Assembly (NCBI RefSeq): GCF_036248275.1
Contig: NZ_CP109181.1
Coordinates: 248,001 to 312,000 of the forward strand
Reading direction: 5' to 3'
Length of the DNA stretch: 64,000 bases
DNA from: Streptomyces sp. NBC_01716
Lineage (GTDB): Bacteria > Actinomycetota > Actinomycetes > Streptomycetales > Streptomycetaceae
Part shown: positions 34,481 to 42,705 of the stretch, piece after piece
How positions within the stretch are numbered: the stretch's first letter is position 1
Layout: each line of letters opens with the position of its first letter
Made by a program: the position numbers and the translations under genes
Notes under the pieces: model-generated
The model's input: only the letters and a program-made list of their open reading frames with translations
Databases searched by the model: none
Told to the model about the DNA's origin: nothing

Positions 34481-35686
34481 ATGCCATTCGCTGTCTACGT
34501 GCTCGGGCTCGCCGTCTTCGCCCAGGGCACCTCCGAGTTCATGCTGTCCGGGCTCGTCTCGGGCATCGCCGAGGACCTGCAGGTGTCCATCCCCGCCGCG
34601 GGGCTCCTGACCTCGGCATTCGCCGTGGGGATGGTGATCGGCGCGCCGTTGATGGCGCTCTTCAGCCGTAAGTGGCCGCGCCGCCGCGCACTGCTGATCT
34701 TCCTGACCGCCTTCGTCGCCGCGCATGTCGTCGGCGCCGTGACCCCTGGTTACGGGGTGCTGCTCGCGACCCGGATCGTCGGCGCGCTGGCCAACGCGGG
34801 ATTCTGGGCGGTCGCCCTGGTCGCCGCGCTCGCGATGGTCGAGCCGGCGGCGCGGGCGCGTGCCACGTCGGTCGTGGTCGGTGGTGTCACCGTCGCCTGT
34901 GTGGTGGGCGTGCCCGCCGGGGCGCTGCTGGGTGAACACCTGGGGTGGCGGGCCGCGTTCTGGGCGGTGGCTCTCGTGTCGCTGCCCGCCCTCGTCGCGA
35001 TCGTGACCTCGGTACCGGACAACAGGCCCGCGACGACCACGAGGTCCTCGGCCGCGAGCACCGGAACTCCCACCGTACGGGCGGAGTTGCGCGCCCTCAC
35101 GGGCCGGCGCGTGCTGCTCACGCTGCTGACGATGGCGCTGGTCCAGGGCGCGACGTTCGGCGCCTTCTCCTACCTCGAACCGCTGGCCACCCACGTCACC
35201 GGACTCGGCGACGGATGGGTGCCCGCCCTGCTGGCGCTGTTCGGTGTGGGGTCGTTCGTCGGCGTCACCGTCTCCGGCCGTGTCGCCGACGCGCGGCGGA
35301 GCACGTTCGTCCTGGCCGGGATGGTGTCTCTCGCGCTCGGCTGGAGCGCGCTGGCGCTGGGCGCGGTGAGTCCGTTGGCGGTGGTGGCGCTCGTCCTCGT
35401 CCAGGGGATGCTCGCGTTCGGCACCGGTTCGGCGATGATCTCCCAGGTGTTCCAACTGGCGCCCGGCGCACCGACTCTGGCCGGTGCCTTCGCGACTGCG
35501 GCCTTCAACGTCGGTGCGGCGGCCGGTCCCTGGCTCGGCGGGCTCACCATCGACGCGGGCCTGGGCTTCCGGTCACCGGTGTGGGTGAGCGCGGTGCTGA
35601 TGGTCCTCGCTCTGATCACGGCCGGTGTCACCCGTCTCGTTTGCTCGCCGGAACTCACGACAGCTTCAGTCGCAGTGAAAAGCTAG
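34481..35686 (+). CDS. MFS chloramphenicol exporter of the Cml/CmlR type
   Basis: 401 residues from ATG 34481. The N-terminus MPFAVYVLGLAVFAQGTSEF and LTSAFAVGMVIGAPLMAL, ATRIVGALANAGFWAVAL and VACVVGVPAGALLGEHLGWR closely follow the Streptomyces CmlR and corynebacterial Cmx exporters. Twelve membrane helices are expected. It pumps chloramphenicol by proton antiport in the characterised members. There is no good ribosome site at ATG 34481; an in-frame ATG at 34439 is an alternative. The long leader suggests inducible expression. Cml genes in Streptomyces are often found on chromosome arms. Confidence 0.88.
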   Translation: MPFAVYVLGLAVFAQGTSEFMLSGLVSGIAEDLQVSIPAAGLLTSAFAVGMVIGAPLMALFSRKWPRRRALLIFLTAFVAAHVVGAVTPGYGVLLATRIVGALANAGFWAVALVAALAMVEPAARARATSVVVGGVTVACVVGVPAGALLGEHLGWRAAFWAVALVSLPALVAIVTSVPDNRPATTTRSSAASTGTPTVRAELRALTGRRVLLTLLTMALVQGATFGAFSYLEPLATHVTGLGDGWVPALLALFGVGSFVGVTVSGRVADARRSTFVLAGMVSLALGWSALALGAVSPLAVVALVLVQGMLAFGTGSAMISQVFQLAPGAPTLAGAFATAAFNVGAAAGPWLGGLTIDAGLGFRSPVWVSAVLMVLALITAGVTRLVCSPELTTASVAVKS

Positions 35687-35715
35687 ACCCCTCTCAATAA
35701 TGAAAGGCCGCTCCT

Positions 35716-36393
35716 GTGCCGGTCGGCAAAGACACCTCCAGCCCGGACACGCCGCTCGGGAGGTGGGAATGCGCAGCGCCCGCCGAGGTGGTGCGGCTGT
35801 TCTCCGTCCTGCGTTGCCCGTGGTGGATCGCGGGCGGTTACGCGATCGAGTACGCCGTCGGCCATGCCTTCCGCCCCCACGGCGACATCGACGTCCTGCT
35901 GCTGCGCCGCGACCAACTCGCGGCGCAGCAGGCCCTGGTGGGCTGGGAGTGGTGGGCCGCCGATCCGCCGGGCACGCTGCGCCCCTGGGCGTCCGGCGAG
36001 ACCCTGCCGGTCGGCGTCCACGACATCTGGTGCCGCCCCGGGCCCGGCGAGCCCTGGAAAATCCAGGTCATGCTCGACGAATCGCACGGCGGGGAGTGGA
36101 CGTCGCGCCACGATCCCCGGGTGCGCCGCCCCGTCGGAGAGCTGGGCGTGACCTCCCCTGAAGGTGTGCCGTATCTGGCACCCGAGGTGCAGCTCTTCTA
36201 CAAGGCGCGGCAGCTCCGCCCCAAGGACGAGGAGGACTTCACCGCCGTACTGCCGCTGCTGGCCCGCGACGGGCGTGACTGGCTCGCGCGGGCGATCTCC
36301 CTGGCGTACGGCCCGCAGAACCGATCCCGCACCGAAGTCTCGCATCGCCTGCATCCGTGGCTCGCGCGGCTGGAGCACGCGGGCGACCGGTGA
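35716..36393 (+). CDS. Nucleotidyltransferase-fold protein (aminoglycoside 2''-adenylyltransferase-like)
   Basis: 225 residues from GTG 35716 with AAAGG about 10 bases upstream. The fold signature is complete: GGYAIEYAVG (40-49), then the metal-binding pair Asp57 and Asp59 in PHGDIDVLL. LFYKARQLRPKDEEDF near 165 is the conserved C-terminal block of the ANT(2'')/Lnu-type family. It probably transfers AMP to a small molecule, possibly an antibiotic, though many relatives are uncharacterised. It begins 29 bases after the Cml gene and is probably in the same transcript. Confidence 0.8.
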   Translation: MPVGKDTSSPDTPLGRWECAAPAEVVRLFSVLRCPWWIAGGYAIEYAVGHAFRPHGDIDVLLLRRDQLAAQQALVGWEWWAADPPGTLRPWASGETLPVGVHDIWCRPGPGEPWKIQVMLDESHGGEWTSRHDPRVRRPVGELGVTSPEGVPYLAPEVQLFYKARQLRPKDEEDFTAVLPLLARDGRDWLARAISLAYGPQNRSRTEVSHRLHPWLARLEHAGDR

Positions 36394-36484
36394 GGTGATC
36401 GGCCGCCGCTCGTCACACCCGCCGCGTCCCACACGTCAACACGGTGAAGGAACGCACCGACGGGTGGGGTCGAGAGGTACGGCG

Positions 36485-37369
36485 ATGGACGACAACGAAT
36501 TCCTGGCGAGGCGCTTCGAGGCGCACCGCACCCATCTGCGGGCGGTGGCCTACCGGATGCTCGGTTCGCTGAGCGAGGCGGACGACGCCGTCCAGGAGAC
36601 GTGGTTCAAGCTGCACCGCTCCGACACGAGCGAGGTGGAGAATCTCGGCGGCTGGCTGACGACGGTCGTGGGCCGCGTCTGCCTGGACATGCTCCGCTCG
36701 CGTAGCTCACGGCGTGAGGACCCGCTGGAGGAGCCCGTACGGCTGCCCGACCCGATCATCAGCGGCGCGGCGGGCGTGGACCCGGAACACGAGGTGCTGC
36801 TCGCGGACTCGGTCGGGCCCGCGCTGCTCGTGGTGCTCGAAGCGCTGACTCCGGCCGAGCGGCTGGCCTTCGTCCTGCATGATCTGTTCGGGGTGCCGTT
36901 CGCGGAGATCGCCCCGGTCGTCGGCCGCACCCCGGCCGCCGCGCGGCAGCTCGCCAGCCGTGCCAGGCGGCGGGTGCGGGGGGCGGCTCCGGCCCCCGAC
37001 CCGGATGTCGTCAAGCAGCGCGAGGTCGTGGACGCGTTCCTCGCGGCGGCGCGGGACGGTGACTTCGACGGGCTGGTCGCGCTGCTCGACCCGGACATCG
37101 TGGTGCGTTCGGACGGCGGGACGCTGCGTCCTGGCGGTCTGGTGCGCGGCGCTGCGGCCGTCGCGGGCGGGGCGATCTTCGCGGCCCGGTTCGCCGAGGT
37201 GTCGCGGCCGGCGCTCGTCAACGGCGCGGCGGGAGTTGTCGCGACCACGGACGGGCAGCCGGTCTCGGTCATGGCGTTCACGATCTCCGGGGGAAGGATC
37301 GCCTCCATCGACATCCTCAACGACCCCGAGCGGCTGGGCCGGCTCGATCTGACGGTCCTGGACGGCTGA
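36485..37369 (+). CDS. ECF sigma factor with C-terminal SnoaL-like domain (ECF41/SigJ-like)
   Basis: 294 residues from ATG 36485. Sigma region 2 lies at about 10-80 (LRAVAYRMLGSLSEADDAVQETWFKL) and region 4 at about 110-165 (LTPAERLAFVLHDLFGVPFAEIAPVVGRTPAAARQLASRARRR). A SnoaL/NTF2-like domain follows (about 180-290) with FDGLVALLDPDIVVRSDGG and the C-terminal NDPERL, corresponding to the DGGGR and NPDKL motifs through which ECF41 factors regulate their own activity. No anti-sigma gene is adjacent, as expected for this group. The usual oxidoreductase or carboxymuconolactone-decarboxylase neighbour is missing, unless the SDR at 38.1 kb fills that place. Confidence 0.88.
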   Translation: MDDNEFLARRFEAHRTHLRAVAYRMLGSLSEADDAVQETWFKLHRSDTSEVENLGGWLTTVVGRVCLDMLRSRSSRREDPLEEPVRLPDPIISGAAGVDPEHEVLLADSVGPALLVVLEALTPAERLAFVLHDLFGVPFAEIAPVVGRTPAAARQLASRARRRVRGAAPAPDPDVVKQREVVDAFLAAARDGDFDGLVALLDPDIVVRSDGGTLRPGGLVRGAAAVAGGAIFAARFAEVSRPALVNGAAGVVATTDGQPVSVMAFTISGGRIASIDILNDPERLGRLDLTVLDG

Positions 37370-37407
37370 GCGAGGGGTGTCAACTCATGGCAGTGAGCGG
37401 GTGCGGG

Positions 37408-37998
37408 TCAGGCAGGGCGCCGTCGGAGCCCTTCGAGGGCCTGGGCGAGTGCCACTTCCAGGTAGTCGATCCGGTCGGTCGCCATCAGCATGCCAGCGCC
37501 GCCCGAGACGGCGGTCAGGATCGCGGTCGCCGACTCTTCGGCGTCGACGGACGCGTCGATCTCTCCCGCGTCCTTGAGTGTCCGCACCCCGGCGACGAGA
37601 TGGGCGTGCCAACGGTCGTACAGGCCGGTGACGATGGTGCGCGTCGCCGGGTCCGCCATGCCGAGCTGGCTGGTCAGCGCCGAGAGCGGGCAGCGCTGCC
37701 GCTGCGCGTCGTACCTCTCGATGATCCGCCGGTGCCAGGCATCCCAGGCGTCCCAGGACGTGAGATCGCCGAGCATCGGCTGCTGGTCCGCCAGCACCTG
37801 CTCGGCCTCGTACTCGGCCACGGCAAGCAGCAGGTCGGACTTGCCGGCGGGGAAGTAGTGGAAGAGCTGGCTCTTGCTGGTGGCCGTCACCGCCCGGATG
37901 TCGTCCAGATTGACGTTGGCGACGCCCCGCTCGCGCAGCAGACCGGCCGCGCCCTCCACGATCCGCTGTCTGGTGCGGGCACCTCTGGCTGTCAACAC
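37408..37998 (-). CDS. TetR-family regulator divergent from SDR
   Basis: 196 residues from GTG 37998. The TetR HTH reads TRQRIVEGAAGLLRERGVANVNLDDIRAVTATSKSQLFHYFPAGKSDLL (about 8-56). The C-terminal domain contains CPLSALTSQLG, typical of regulators of the AcrR/TetR_C type that control dehydrogenases. Two copies of a TGGACC-N4-type palindrome lie between it and the divergent SDR gene, so it probably represses both. The start is the first usable codon with no strong ribosome site; a longer frame to 38040 would run into the operator. Confidence 0.87.
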   Translation of the reverse strand: MLTARGARTRQRIVEGAAGLLRERGVANVNLDDIRAVTATSKSQLFHYFPAGKSDLLLAVAEYEAEQVLADQQPMLGDLTSWDAWDAWHRRIIERYDAQRQRCPLSALTSQLGMADPATRTIVTGLYDRWHAHLVAGVRTLKDAGEIDASVDAEESATAILTAVSGGAGMLMATDRIDYLEVALAQALEGLRRRPA

Positions 37999-38018
37999 AT
38001 CGCCGAGGCTACCAACTC

Positions 38019-38067
38019 TGGACCGCACAGTCCATTTCACGTGTTACGTTGTGGACCAGGCGGTCCA
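38019..38067. promoter_or_regulatory. Two TetR operator copies between tetR and SDR
   Basis: TGGACCGCACAGTCCA (38019-38034) and TGGACCAGGCGGTCCA (38052-38067) share the form TGGAC-N6-GTCCA. Their centres are 33 bp apart, three helical turns, so two TetR dimers could bind on the same face of the DNA. Confidence 0.75.
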
Positions 38068-38113
38068 GTCTCAGTCTGGCCCCGTCCGACTCCCACAGGA
38101 GAAGCGCACAGTC

Positions 38114-38890
38114 ATGGGCACACGTCTGCGGAACAAGACAGCTCTCGTCACGGGATCCACCAGCAATATCGGCCGGGCGATCGCCGTCACCCTCGGGGCC
38201 GAGGGGGCGCATGTCATCGTCTCCGGCCGCAGCACGGAGCGCGGCGCCCAGGTCGTCGAGGAGATCAGATCGGCCGGCGGGCGCGCCGACTTCGTCGCCG
38301 CCGATCTCGACGGGACGTCCCGGGCGAGCCGCACGCTCGCGGAGGAGGCGACGTGCGCGCTCGGCGGGCGGATCGACATCCTCGTCAACAATGTCGGCGT
38401 CACCACGGGTGGCGCGAGCACGCCGGACACCACCGAGGCGGACCTCGACCTGGTGTACGCGGTGAACGTGAAGGCACCGTTCTTCCTCACCGCGGCGATC
38501 GCTCCCGCCATGGCGGCGGCGGGCGGCGGCGCCGTCATCAACCTCGGGTCGTGGGTGGCCCGCCTCGGCATCCCGGTGGGCAGCGGGTACGCCGCCACCA
38601 AGGGGGCGCTGGAGACCCTGACGCGGGCCTGGTCCGCCGAGTTCGGCCCGCGCGGGGTGCGCGTCAACGGCATCTCGCCCGGGGTGGTGCGCGCGCCCGA
38701 GCCGGGTGACACCGGGCCGCACCCGGCCGCCGCCATGATGAACGGCACGCCCGCCGGAACCACAGGGATGCCGGACGCGGTGGCCCAGGCAGCCGTGTAT
38801 CTCGCCGGGGACGAGGCCGCTTTCGTGCACGGCACGGTGATCGACGTGGACGGCGGACGGGTGGGCGTGGCGGTCATCTCCGCCGCGTGA
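38114..38890 (+). CDS. Short-chain dehydrogenase/reductase
   Basis: 258 residues from ATG 38114. Classical SDR: the cofactor motif TGSTSNIG near 14, NNVGV in place of NNAG near 93, the catalytic Ser in NLGSW, and YAATK (Tyr and Lys) near 158. Basic residues after the second strand (SGRSTERG) favour NADPH. It acts on an alcohol or ketone in the cytoplasm; the substrate is unknown. Regulated by the divergent TetR, whose probable operators lie 47-95 bp upstream of the start. Confidence 0.9.
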   Translation: MGTRLRNKTALVTGSTSNIGRAIAVTLGAEGAHVIVSGRSTERGAQVVEEIRSAGGRADFVAADLDGTSRASRTLAEEATCALGGRIDILVNNVGVTTGGASTPDTTEADLDLVYAVNVKAPFFLTAAIAPAMAAAGGGAVINLGSWVARLGIPVGSGYAATKGALETLTRAWSAEFGPRGVRVNGISPGVVRAPEPGDTGPHPAAAMMNGTPAGTTGMPDAVAQAAVYLAGDEAAFVHGTVIDVDGGRVGVAVISAA

Positions 38891-38999
38891 GCCCTGGTCG
38901 CGGACCGGCGCGGACCGGCGCGGCCCCGGGCGCCGGCAAGCAGGCGGCGGGGAGGCCCGCAACCGGTGGATCGACGAGCGGAAGGACTCGCCGATAAGA

Positions 39000-39047
39000 T
39001 GTCAACACCGAGTTGACACCCTTACCCCTGTCAACCTACCGTTGACA
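39000..39047 (+). promoter_or_regulatory. Twin TGTCAAC-N5-GTTGACA operators with leaderless promoter
   Basis: Two perfect 7-5-7 inverted repeats with identical arms lie at 39000-39018 and 39029-39047, centres 29 bp apart. The right arm of the first contains a consensus -35 TTGACA (39013-39018). An 18-bp spacer leads to TACCGT (39037-39042), which lies inside the second repeat and ends 6 bases before ATG 39049. The transcript is therefore probably leaderless, and a protein bound to the repeats would cover both promoter elements. Confidence 0.75.
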
Positions 39048-39048
39048 C

Positions 39049-39771
39049 ATGACGCATCCCATCCGGCTCGACGATCTGATCGACGCCATCAAGAAGGTTC
39101 ACACCGACGCTCTCGACCAGCTCTCCGACGCGGTCATCGCCGCGGATCATCTCGGCGACGTGGCGGATCACCTGATCGGTCACTTCGTCGATCAGGCACG
39201 ACGCTCCGGCGCCTCCTGGACGGACATCGGCCGCAGCATGGGGGTCACCCGGCAGGCCGCCCAGAAGCGGTTCGTCGCGAAGGCCCAGGACGAGGGGACC
39301 GACCTCGACGCCAGCCAGGGGTTCAGCCGCTTCACCGACCGGGCCAGGAAGGTGGTGATGACCTCCCAGGAGGAGGCCCGCGCCGCCGGCAACGACCAGA
39401 TCCGGACGGAACACCTCGCGCTGGGCCTGCTGAGCGAGCCCAAGGGAATCGGCGCGCTGGCCGTCTTCGCGCAGGGCGTGACGGCGGAAGCCCTGCGTGA
39501 CGCGGTCGAGGCCGTCCTGCCCCCGGCCGTCGGGGAGGTGCCCGACCTCATTCCGTATGACGCGGGCGGGAAGAAGGCCCTGGAACTCACCTTCCGCGAG
39601 GCCCTGCGCCTGGGGCACAACTACATCGGCACGGAGCACATCCTGCTCGCCCTGCTCGAACAGGAGGACGGCAAGGGGGTACTCAGTGGGCTCGGTATCA
39701 ACAAGCCGGCCACCGAGTCCTACGTCTCCGAGGCGCTGACCGCCATCGTCGCCGCACAGGAGAACGCCTGA
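39049..39771 (+). CDS. HTH protein with two Clp N-terminal repeats
   Basis: 240 residues from ATG 39049. Residues 1-85 form a helical domain with an HTH, SWTDIGRSMGVTRQAAQKRF (about 56-75). The rest holds two Clp_N repeats: FTDRARKVVMTSQEEARAAGNDQIRTEHLALGLL (about 92-125) and LTFREALRLGHNYIGTEHILLALLEQEDG (about 184-212). There is no ATPase domain. Clp_N repeats bind substrates or adaptors of ClpC/ClpB, so the protein could link DNA binding to proteolysis or protein stress. The twin palindromes covering its own promoter suggest autoregulation. Confidence 0.88.
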   Translation: MTHPIRLDDLIDAIKKVHTDALDQLSDAVIAADHLGDVADHLIGHFVDQARRSGASWTDIGRSMGVTRQAAQKRFVAKAQDEGTDLDASQGFSRFTDRARKVVMTSQEEARAAGNDQIRTEHLALGLLSEPKGIGALAVFAQGVTAEALRDAVEAVLPPAVGEVPDLIPYDAGGKKALELTFREALRLGHNYIGTEHILLALLEQEDGKGVLSGLGINKPATESYVSEALTAIVAAQENA

Positions 39772-39811
39772 TCCGACCCGGCTCCGGCTGTCCCCGCCCG
39801 GTATTCCCGAG

Positions 39812-39871
39812 CGGTACGCCGCCGGCCCCGGCGCGCCTCCTCGCGAGCGCGCCGGGGCCGGCGGCGTACCG
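39812..39871. terminator. Strong bidirectional terminator, 25-bp perfect stem
   Basis: 39812-39836 pairs perfectly with 39847-39871 around a 10-base loop. It lies between the convergent HTH-Clp_N gene and the glutathionyl-hydroquinone reductase gene. Confidence 0.88.
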
Positions 39872-39880
39872 GCGTAATCC

Positions 39881-40924
39881 TCAAGGTCGTCCGGCCGCCG
39901 GGACCTCCTCGTCCGCCGGCACCGGACCGGGCGGGGTGCCGTCCCCGAAGGGCCGGCCGCCCAACTCCTCGCGGTGGTGCGGTGTCAGCCAGCCGGAGAG
40001 ATCGGGTCCCAGCGGGACGATGCCGGTGGGATTCACACCCGTGTGCACCATGTAGTAGTGCCGCTTGATGTGATCGAAATCGACCGTGTCGCCGAAGCCG
40101 GGCGTCTGGTAAAGGTCCTTCACATACGCCTGGAGCACCGGATCCTCGGTCAGTTTGTTGCGGTTGCACTTGAAGTGCCCGTGGTAGACGGCGTCGAAGC
40201 GCACCAGCGTGGTGAACAGCCTGATGTCGGCGTCGGTGAGGCTGTCCCCCACCAGATACCGCTGACCGGCCAGCCGCTCCGACACCAGGTCGAGCCGGCG
40301 GAAGACATCGCGGTACGCGCGCTCGTAGTCACTCTGCTTCGTCGCGAAACCGGCCCGGTACACACCGTTGTTGACGTCCAGGTAGATACCCTCCATCACC
40401 TCGTCGATCTCGTCGCGCAGCGGCTCCGGGTACAGATCGGGCGCGCCGGGCCGGTGCAGCGCCGTCCACTCGGTCGCGAGGTCGAGCGTGATCCGCTGGT
40501 AGTCGTTGGTGACGAGTTTCCCGCTCGGTACGTCCACGATCGCCGGCACACTGACACCACCGGGGTAGTCCGTCTCGCGCGCGTCGTACGCCTCGCTGAG
40601 GAAGCGGATGCCCAGCACGGGGTCCCGGTCGTCGGGGTCGAGGCTGAAGCGCCAACTGCGCTCGTCCTGGATCGGATCGGCGATGGCGAGCGAGAGGGCG
40701 TCCTCCAGGCCGAGGAGCCGCCGGGAGACGAGGGCGCGGCTCGCCCACGGGCACGCGCGGCTCACCACCAGCCGGTAGCGACCGGCCTCCACGGGCCAGC
40801 CGTCCCGGCCGTCGGCCGTGATGCGGTCGGTGAAATGACTCCTGGAACGCTTGAAGGGCTTCTTGGCGTGCGCCGCGTTCCCCTCCCTGCCCTTGGCTTC
40901 CCTGGCGCCGGTTGCGTCGCTCAT
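39881..40924 (-). CDS. Glutathione S-transferase family protein (glutathionyl-hydroquinone reductase type)
   Basis: 347 residues from ATG 40924. It has the YqjG/Ecm4 layout: an N-terminal lead-in, the active-site Cys58 in SRACPWASRALVSRRLLGLE, PAIVDVPSGKLVTNDYQRI, and the all-helical domain with YLVGDSLTDADIRLFTTLVRFDAVYHGHFKCNRNKL. In characterised members the Cys reduces glutathionyl- or, in actinobacteria, probably mycothiol-linked hydroquinones. A redox detoxification role in the cytoplasm is likely. Monocistronic, with the strong hairpin directly downstream. Confidence 0.92.
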   Translation of the reverse strand: MSDATGAREAKGREGNAAHAKKPFKRSRSHFTDRITADGRDGWPVEAGRYRLVVSRACPWASRALVSRRLLGLEDALSLAIADPIQDERSWRFSLDPDDRDPVLGIRFLSEAYDARETDYPGGVSVPAIVDVPSGKLVTNDYQRITLDLATEWTALHRPGAPDLYPEPLRDEIDEVMEGIYLDVNNGVYRAGFATKQSDYERAYRDVFRRLDLVSERLAGQRYLVGDSLTDADIRLFTTLVRFDAVYHGHFKCNRNKLTEDPVLQAYVKDLYQTPGFGDTVDFDHIKRHYYMVHTGVNPTGIVPLGPDLSGWLTPHHREELGGRPFGDGTPPGPVPADEEVPAAGRP

Positions 40925-41047
40925 GACCATCCTTCCCCGGTGGACCCCTGAGGAGAGCCCGGGGCCGGCCTTCGACCATCGGCCGGCCGCTCTCCCCCAC
41001 GGTGTCCAGCATGCGCGGAAACACCGGTACGGGCAGCGTGGACCCCT

Positions 41048-41064
41048 CTTATGCCGCACATAAG
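41048..41064. promoter_or_regulatory. Inverted repeat CTTATG-N5-CATAAG in divergent region
   Basis: Perfect 6-5-6 inverted repeat, AT-rich, between the reductase gene (start 40924) and the membrane-protein gene (start 41190). Candidate operator; the regulator is unknown. Confidence 0.4.
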
Positions 41065-41131
41065 TACGTCCCGGATGGCGCAACACGGACAGGTGTGGGT
41101 TTGTTGTAGCGACGCGTGCGCGCTGTTCACG

Positions 41132-41150
41132 CACCGTGACCAACACGGTG
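41132..41150. promoter_or_regulatory. Inverted repeat CACCGTG-N5-CACGGTG upstream of membrane-protein gene
   Basis: Perfect 7-5-7 inverted repeat ending 39 bp before ATG 41190. Its position near the likely transcription start suggests an operator or a 5'-UTR hairpin. Confidence 0.45.
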
Positions 41151-41189
41151 TGTGCCTACCCGTGAAGTTCGACGCAAGGGAGCCGCGCC

Positions 41190-42353
41190 ATGCCGCTCGA
41201 CCCCACCCCCGCCAACAACGAACACCACTTCGACGAACTGCCCGACCCGGACGCCCATGGGCCCGCCGGACCGCGGGACCCGCTCGCGGAGTCCGGCGAG
41301 GAGCCCATACGCACGCTGCTCTGGACGGCCGCTACGTATCGCCCGCTGGAGGAAGTGGCAGCGCTGGTGATGCTGCTCAAGCGGACGGGTGAGGTGCCCA
41401 ACCCCGGTGACGAGGCCCTGCGGGTCGCCGCCGTGGCGCGTCCGATAGACGAGGTCATGCGGCTCGTCGCCATGCTGAACGAGCCGCCGCACGAATTCGA
41501 CGAGGCCGACACGACGCTGCGCGCCGCGGCCGTGGGGCGGCCGATCGAGGAGGTGGCGCAGCTGGTCTCGTACCTCGGCACCCACGAGAACGAGCCGCCC
41601 TTCGCGACCGCCCCTCAGAACGCGGACCATCGGAGGCCGGCGCCCAGAGCGTTCGGGCGGCCCGACGAGGAAGCCCGGCCCGGCGAGCCCGACACTCGCG
41701 ACGACCGCCGCGAGGGCCCCATCAACCTCGTCAGCCTCGCCGACCCCATGGCCCACACCTCTCGCCGCCCCGAGCCGGAGCACGAGCCCGAGCCCGAACA
41801 CGTCGCTCCGTGGATGAGCGCCCCGGCCGGTCCCCCGACCGAGGTCCCGCGCCTCGCCCCGCCGGCCGGGCCCCGCGATCGGGACCGGGAGCGCGACCGG
41901 GACCGTTCGGCTCCGTCCGCCCTGCGATCCCCTCTGCGTTCGCGGCTGCGCCGGCCCGCCGCCGTCGCGCTGCTCGCGTGCGGTGTGATCCATCTGCCCA
42001 CCGACTTCGCCGGTCTTCGGTCCGGCGGCTACGCGGACGCCGTGTCCCTCGTCGTCACCGTGCTCTGCCTGATGTTCGGCGCCTGGCTCGCGGTGGCCGA
42101 CACCGCGCGGATCTGGGCGGCGAGCGCGGCAACGGCCGTCGGGGCCATCGCGGCTCACACCCTGTCGAGCCTCGGCACCACCGATCTCCTCCAGAGCAGT
42201 CTGGGCGCGGAGTTCGGCTGGGCGAGTCTCGCGGCGGTGGGCTGCGCGGGGGTCACACTGGCGCTCGCGGGCTTCGCCCTGATGCTCCGCCAGAAGACAA
42301 CGGAGGAGGCGCCCCTGCGGTCGCCGGCGGCGGGCAGCCCCTACGACGCCTGA
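41190..42353 (+). CDS. Unknown membrane protein with triple helical repeat
   Basis: 387 residues from ATG 41190, with AAGGGAG 6 bases upstream. Residues 40-135 contain three tandem copies of one motif: YRPLEEVAALVMLLKRTGE, ARPIDEVMRLVAMLNEPPH and GRPIEEVAQLVSYLGTHE. A long charged, Pro-rich, disordered stretch follows (about 135-250, with EPEHEPEPEH and RDRDRERDRDR). Four membrane helices close the protein (about 255-370; first AAVALLACGVIHLP). I do not recognise the family. The layout suggests a cytoplasmic repeat domain tethered to the membrane, perhaps a sensor or scaffold. Confidence 0.8.
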   Translation: MPLDPTPANNEHHFDELPDPDAHGPAGPRDPLAESGEEPIRTLLWTAATYRPLEEVAALVMLLKRTGEVPNPGDEALRVAAVARPIDEVMRLVAMLNEPPHEFDEADTTLRAAAVGRPIEEVAQLVSYLGTHENEPPFATAPQNADHRRPAPRAFGRPDEEARPGEPDTRDDRREGPINLVSLADPMAHTSRRPEPEHEPEPEHVAPWMSAPAGPPTEVPRLAPPAGPRDRDRERDRDRSAPSALRSPLRSRLRRPAAVALLACGVIHLPTDFAGLRSGGYADAVSLVVTVLCLMFGAWLAVADTARIWAASAATAVGAIAAHTLSSLGTTDLLQSSLGAEFGWASLAAVGCAGVTLALAGFALMLRQKTTEEAPLRSPAAGSPYDA

Positions 42354-42498
42354 GAATCCCCACCTCACACCCCGTCCCCCGTTCGCGGTCTGTCACCGGC
42401 CACGAGCGGGGGACGGTCGCGTCGCGACGCTCCATCAGCCGTTCGATCGGCCGTGACCGGGCCCTGCGGCGGTCCAACTGATCGTTCACACAAGCCTC

Positions 42499-42548
42499 TT
42501 GACGTGCACGCGACTGCCTGTATGGTCTAGGCCAAGTGGTAAAGACCT
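42499..42548 (+). promoter_or_regulatory. LPMO promoter with tandem chitin-regulon-type repeats (dre-like)
   Basis: TTGACG (42499-42504) and TATGGT (42521-42526) form a promoter with a 16-bp spacer. Overlapping the -10 is TGGTCTAGGCCA (42523-42534), one mismatch from the core palindrome of DasR-responsive elements. A second, weaker copy, TGGTAAAGACCT, begins 14 bp later (42537-42548). Pairs of 12-bp TGGTCNAGACCT repeats mark Streptomyces chitinase promoters, so chitin/N-acetylglucosamine control is likely. Confidence 0.7.
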
Positions 42549-42705
42549 TTGCCGAATGCACGCGCGGATGAATGCCTTCGGAAAAGGCCGCACGCCACCG
42601 CCCTTCGCGCCTCTTGGCCCCACACCTGAGAGGCCCGCCCGCACCGTACTCATGTCCCCCCACGGACCGGTACGGAGCGGGAAGACCTGATGTGAAGGAG
42701 TACGT

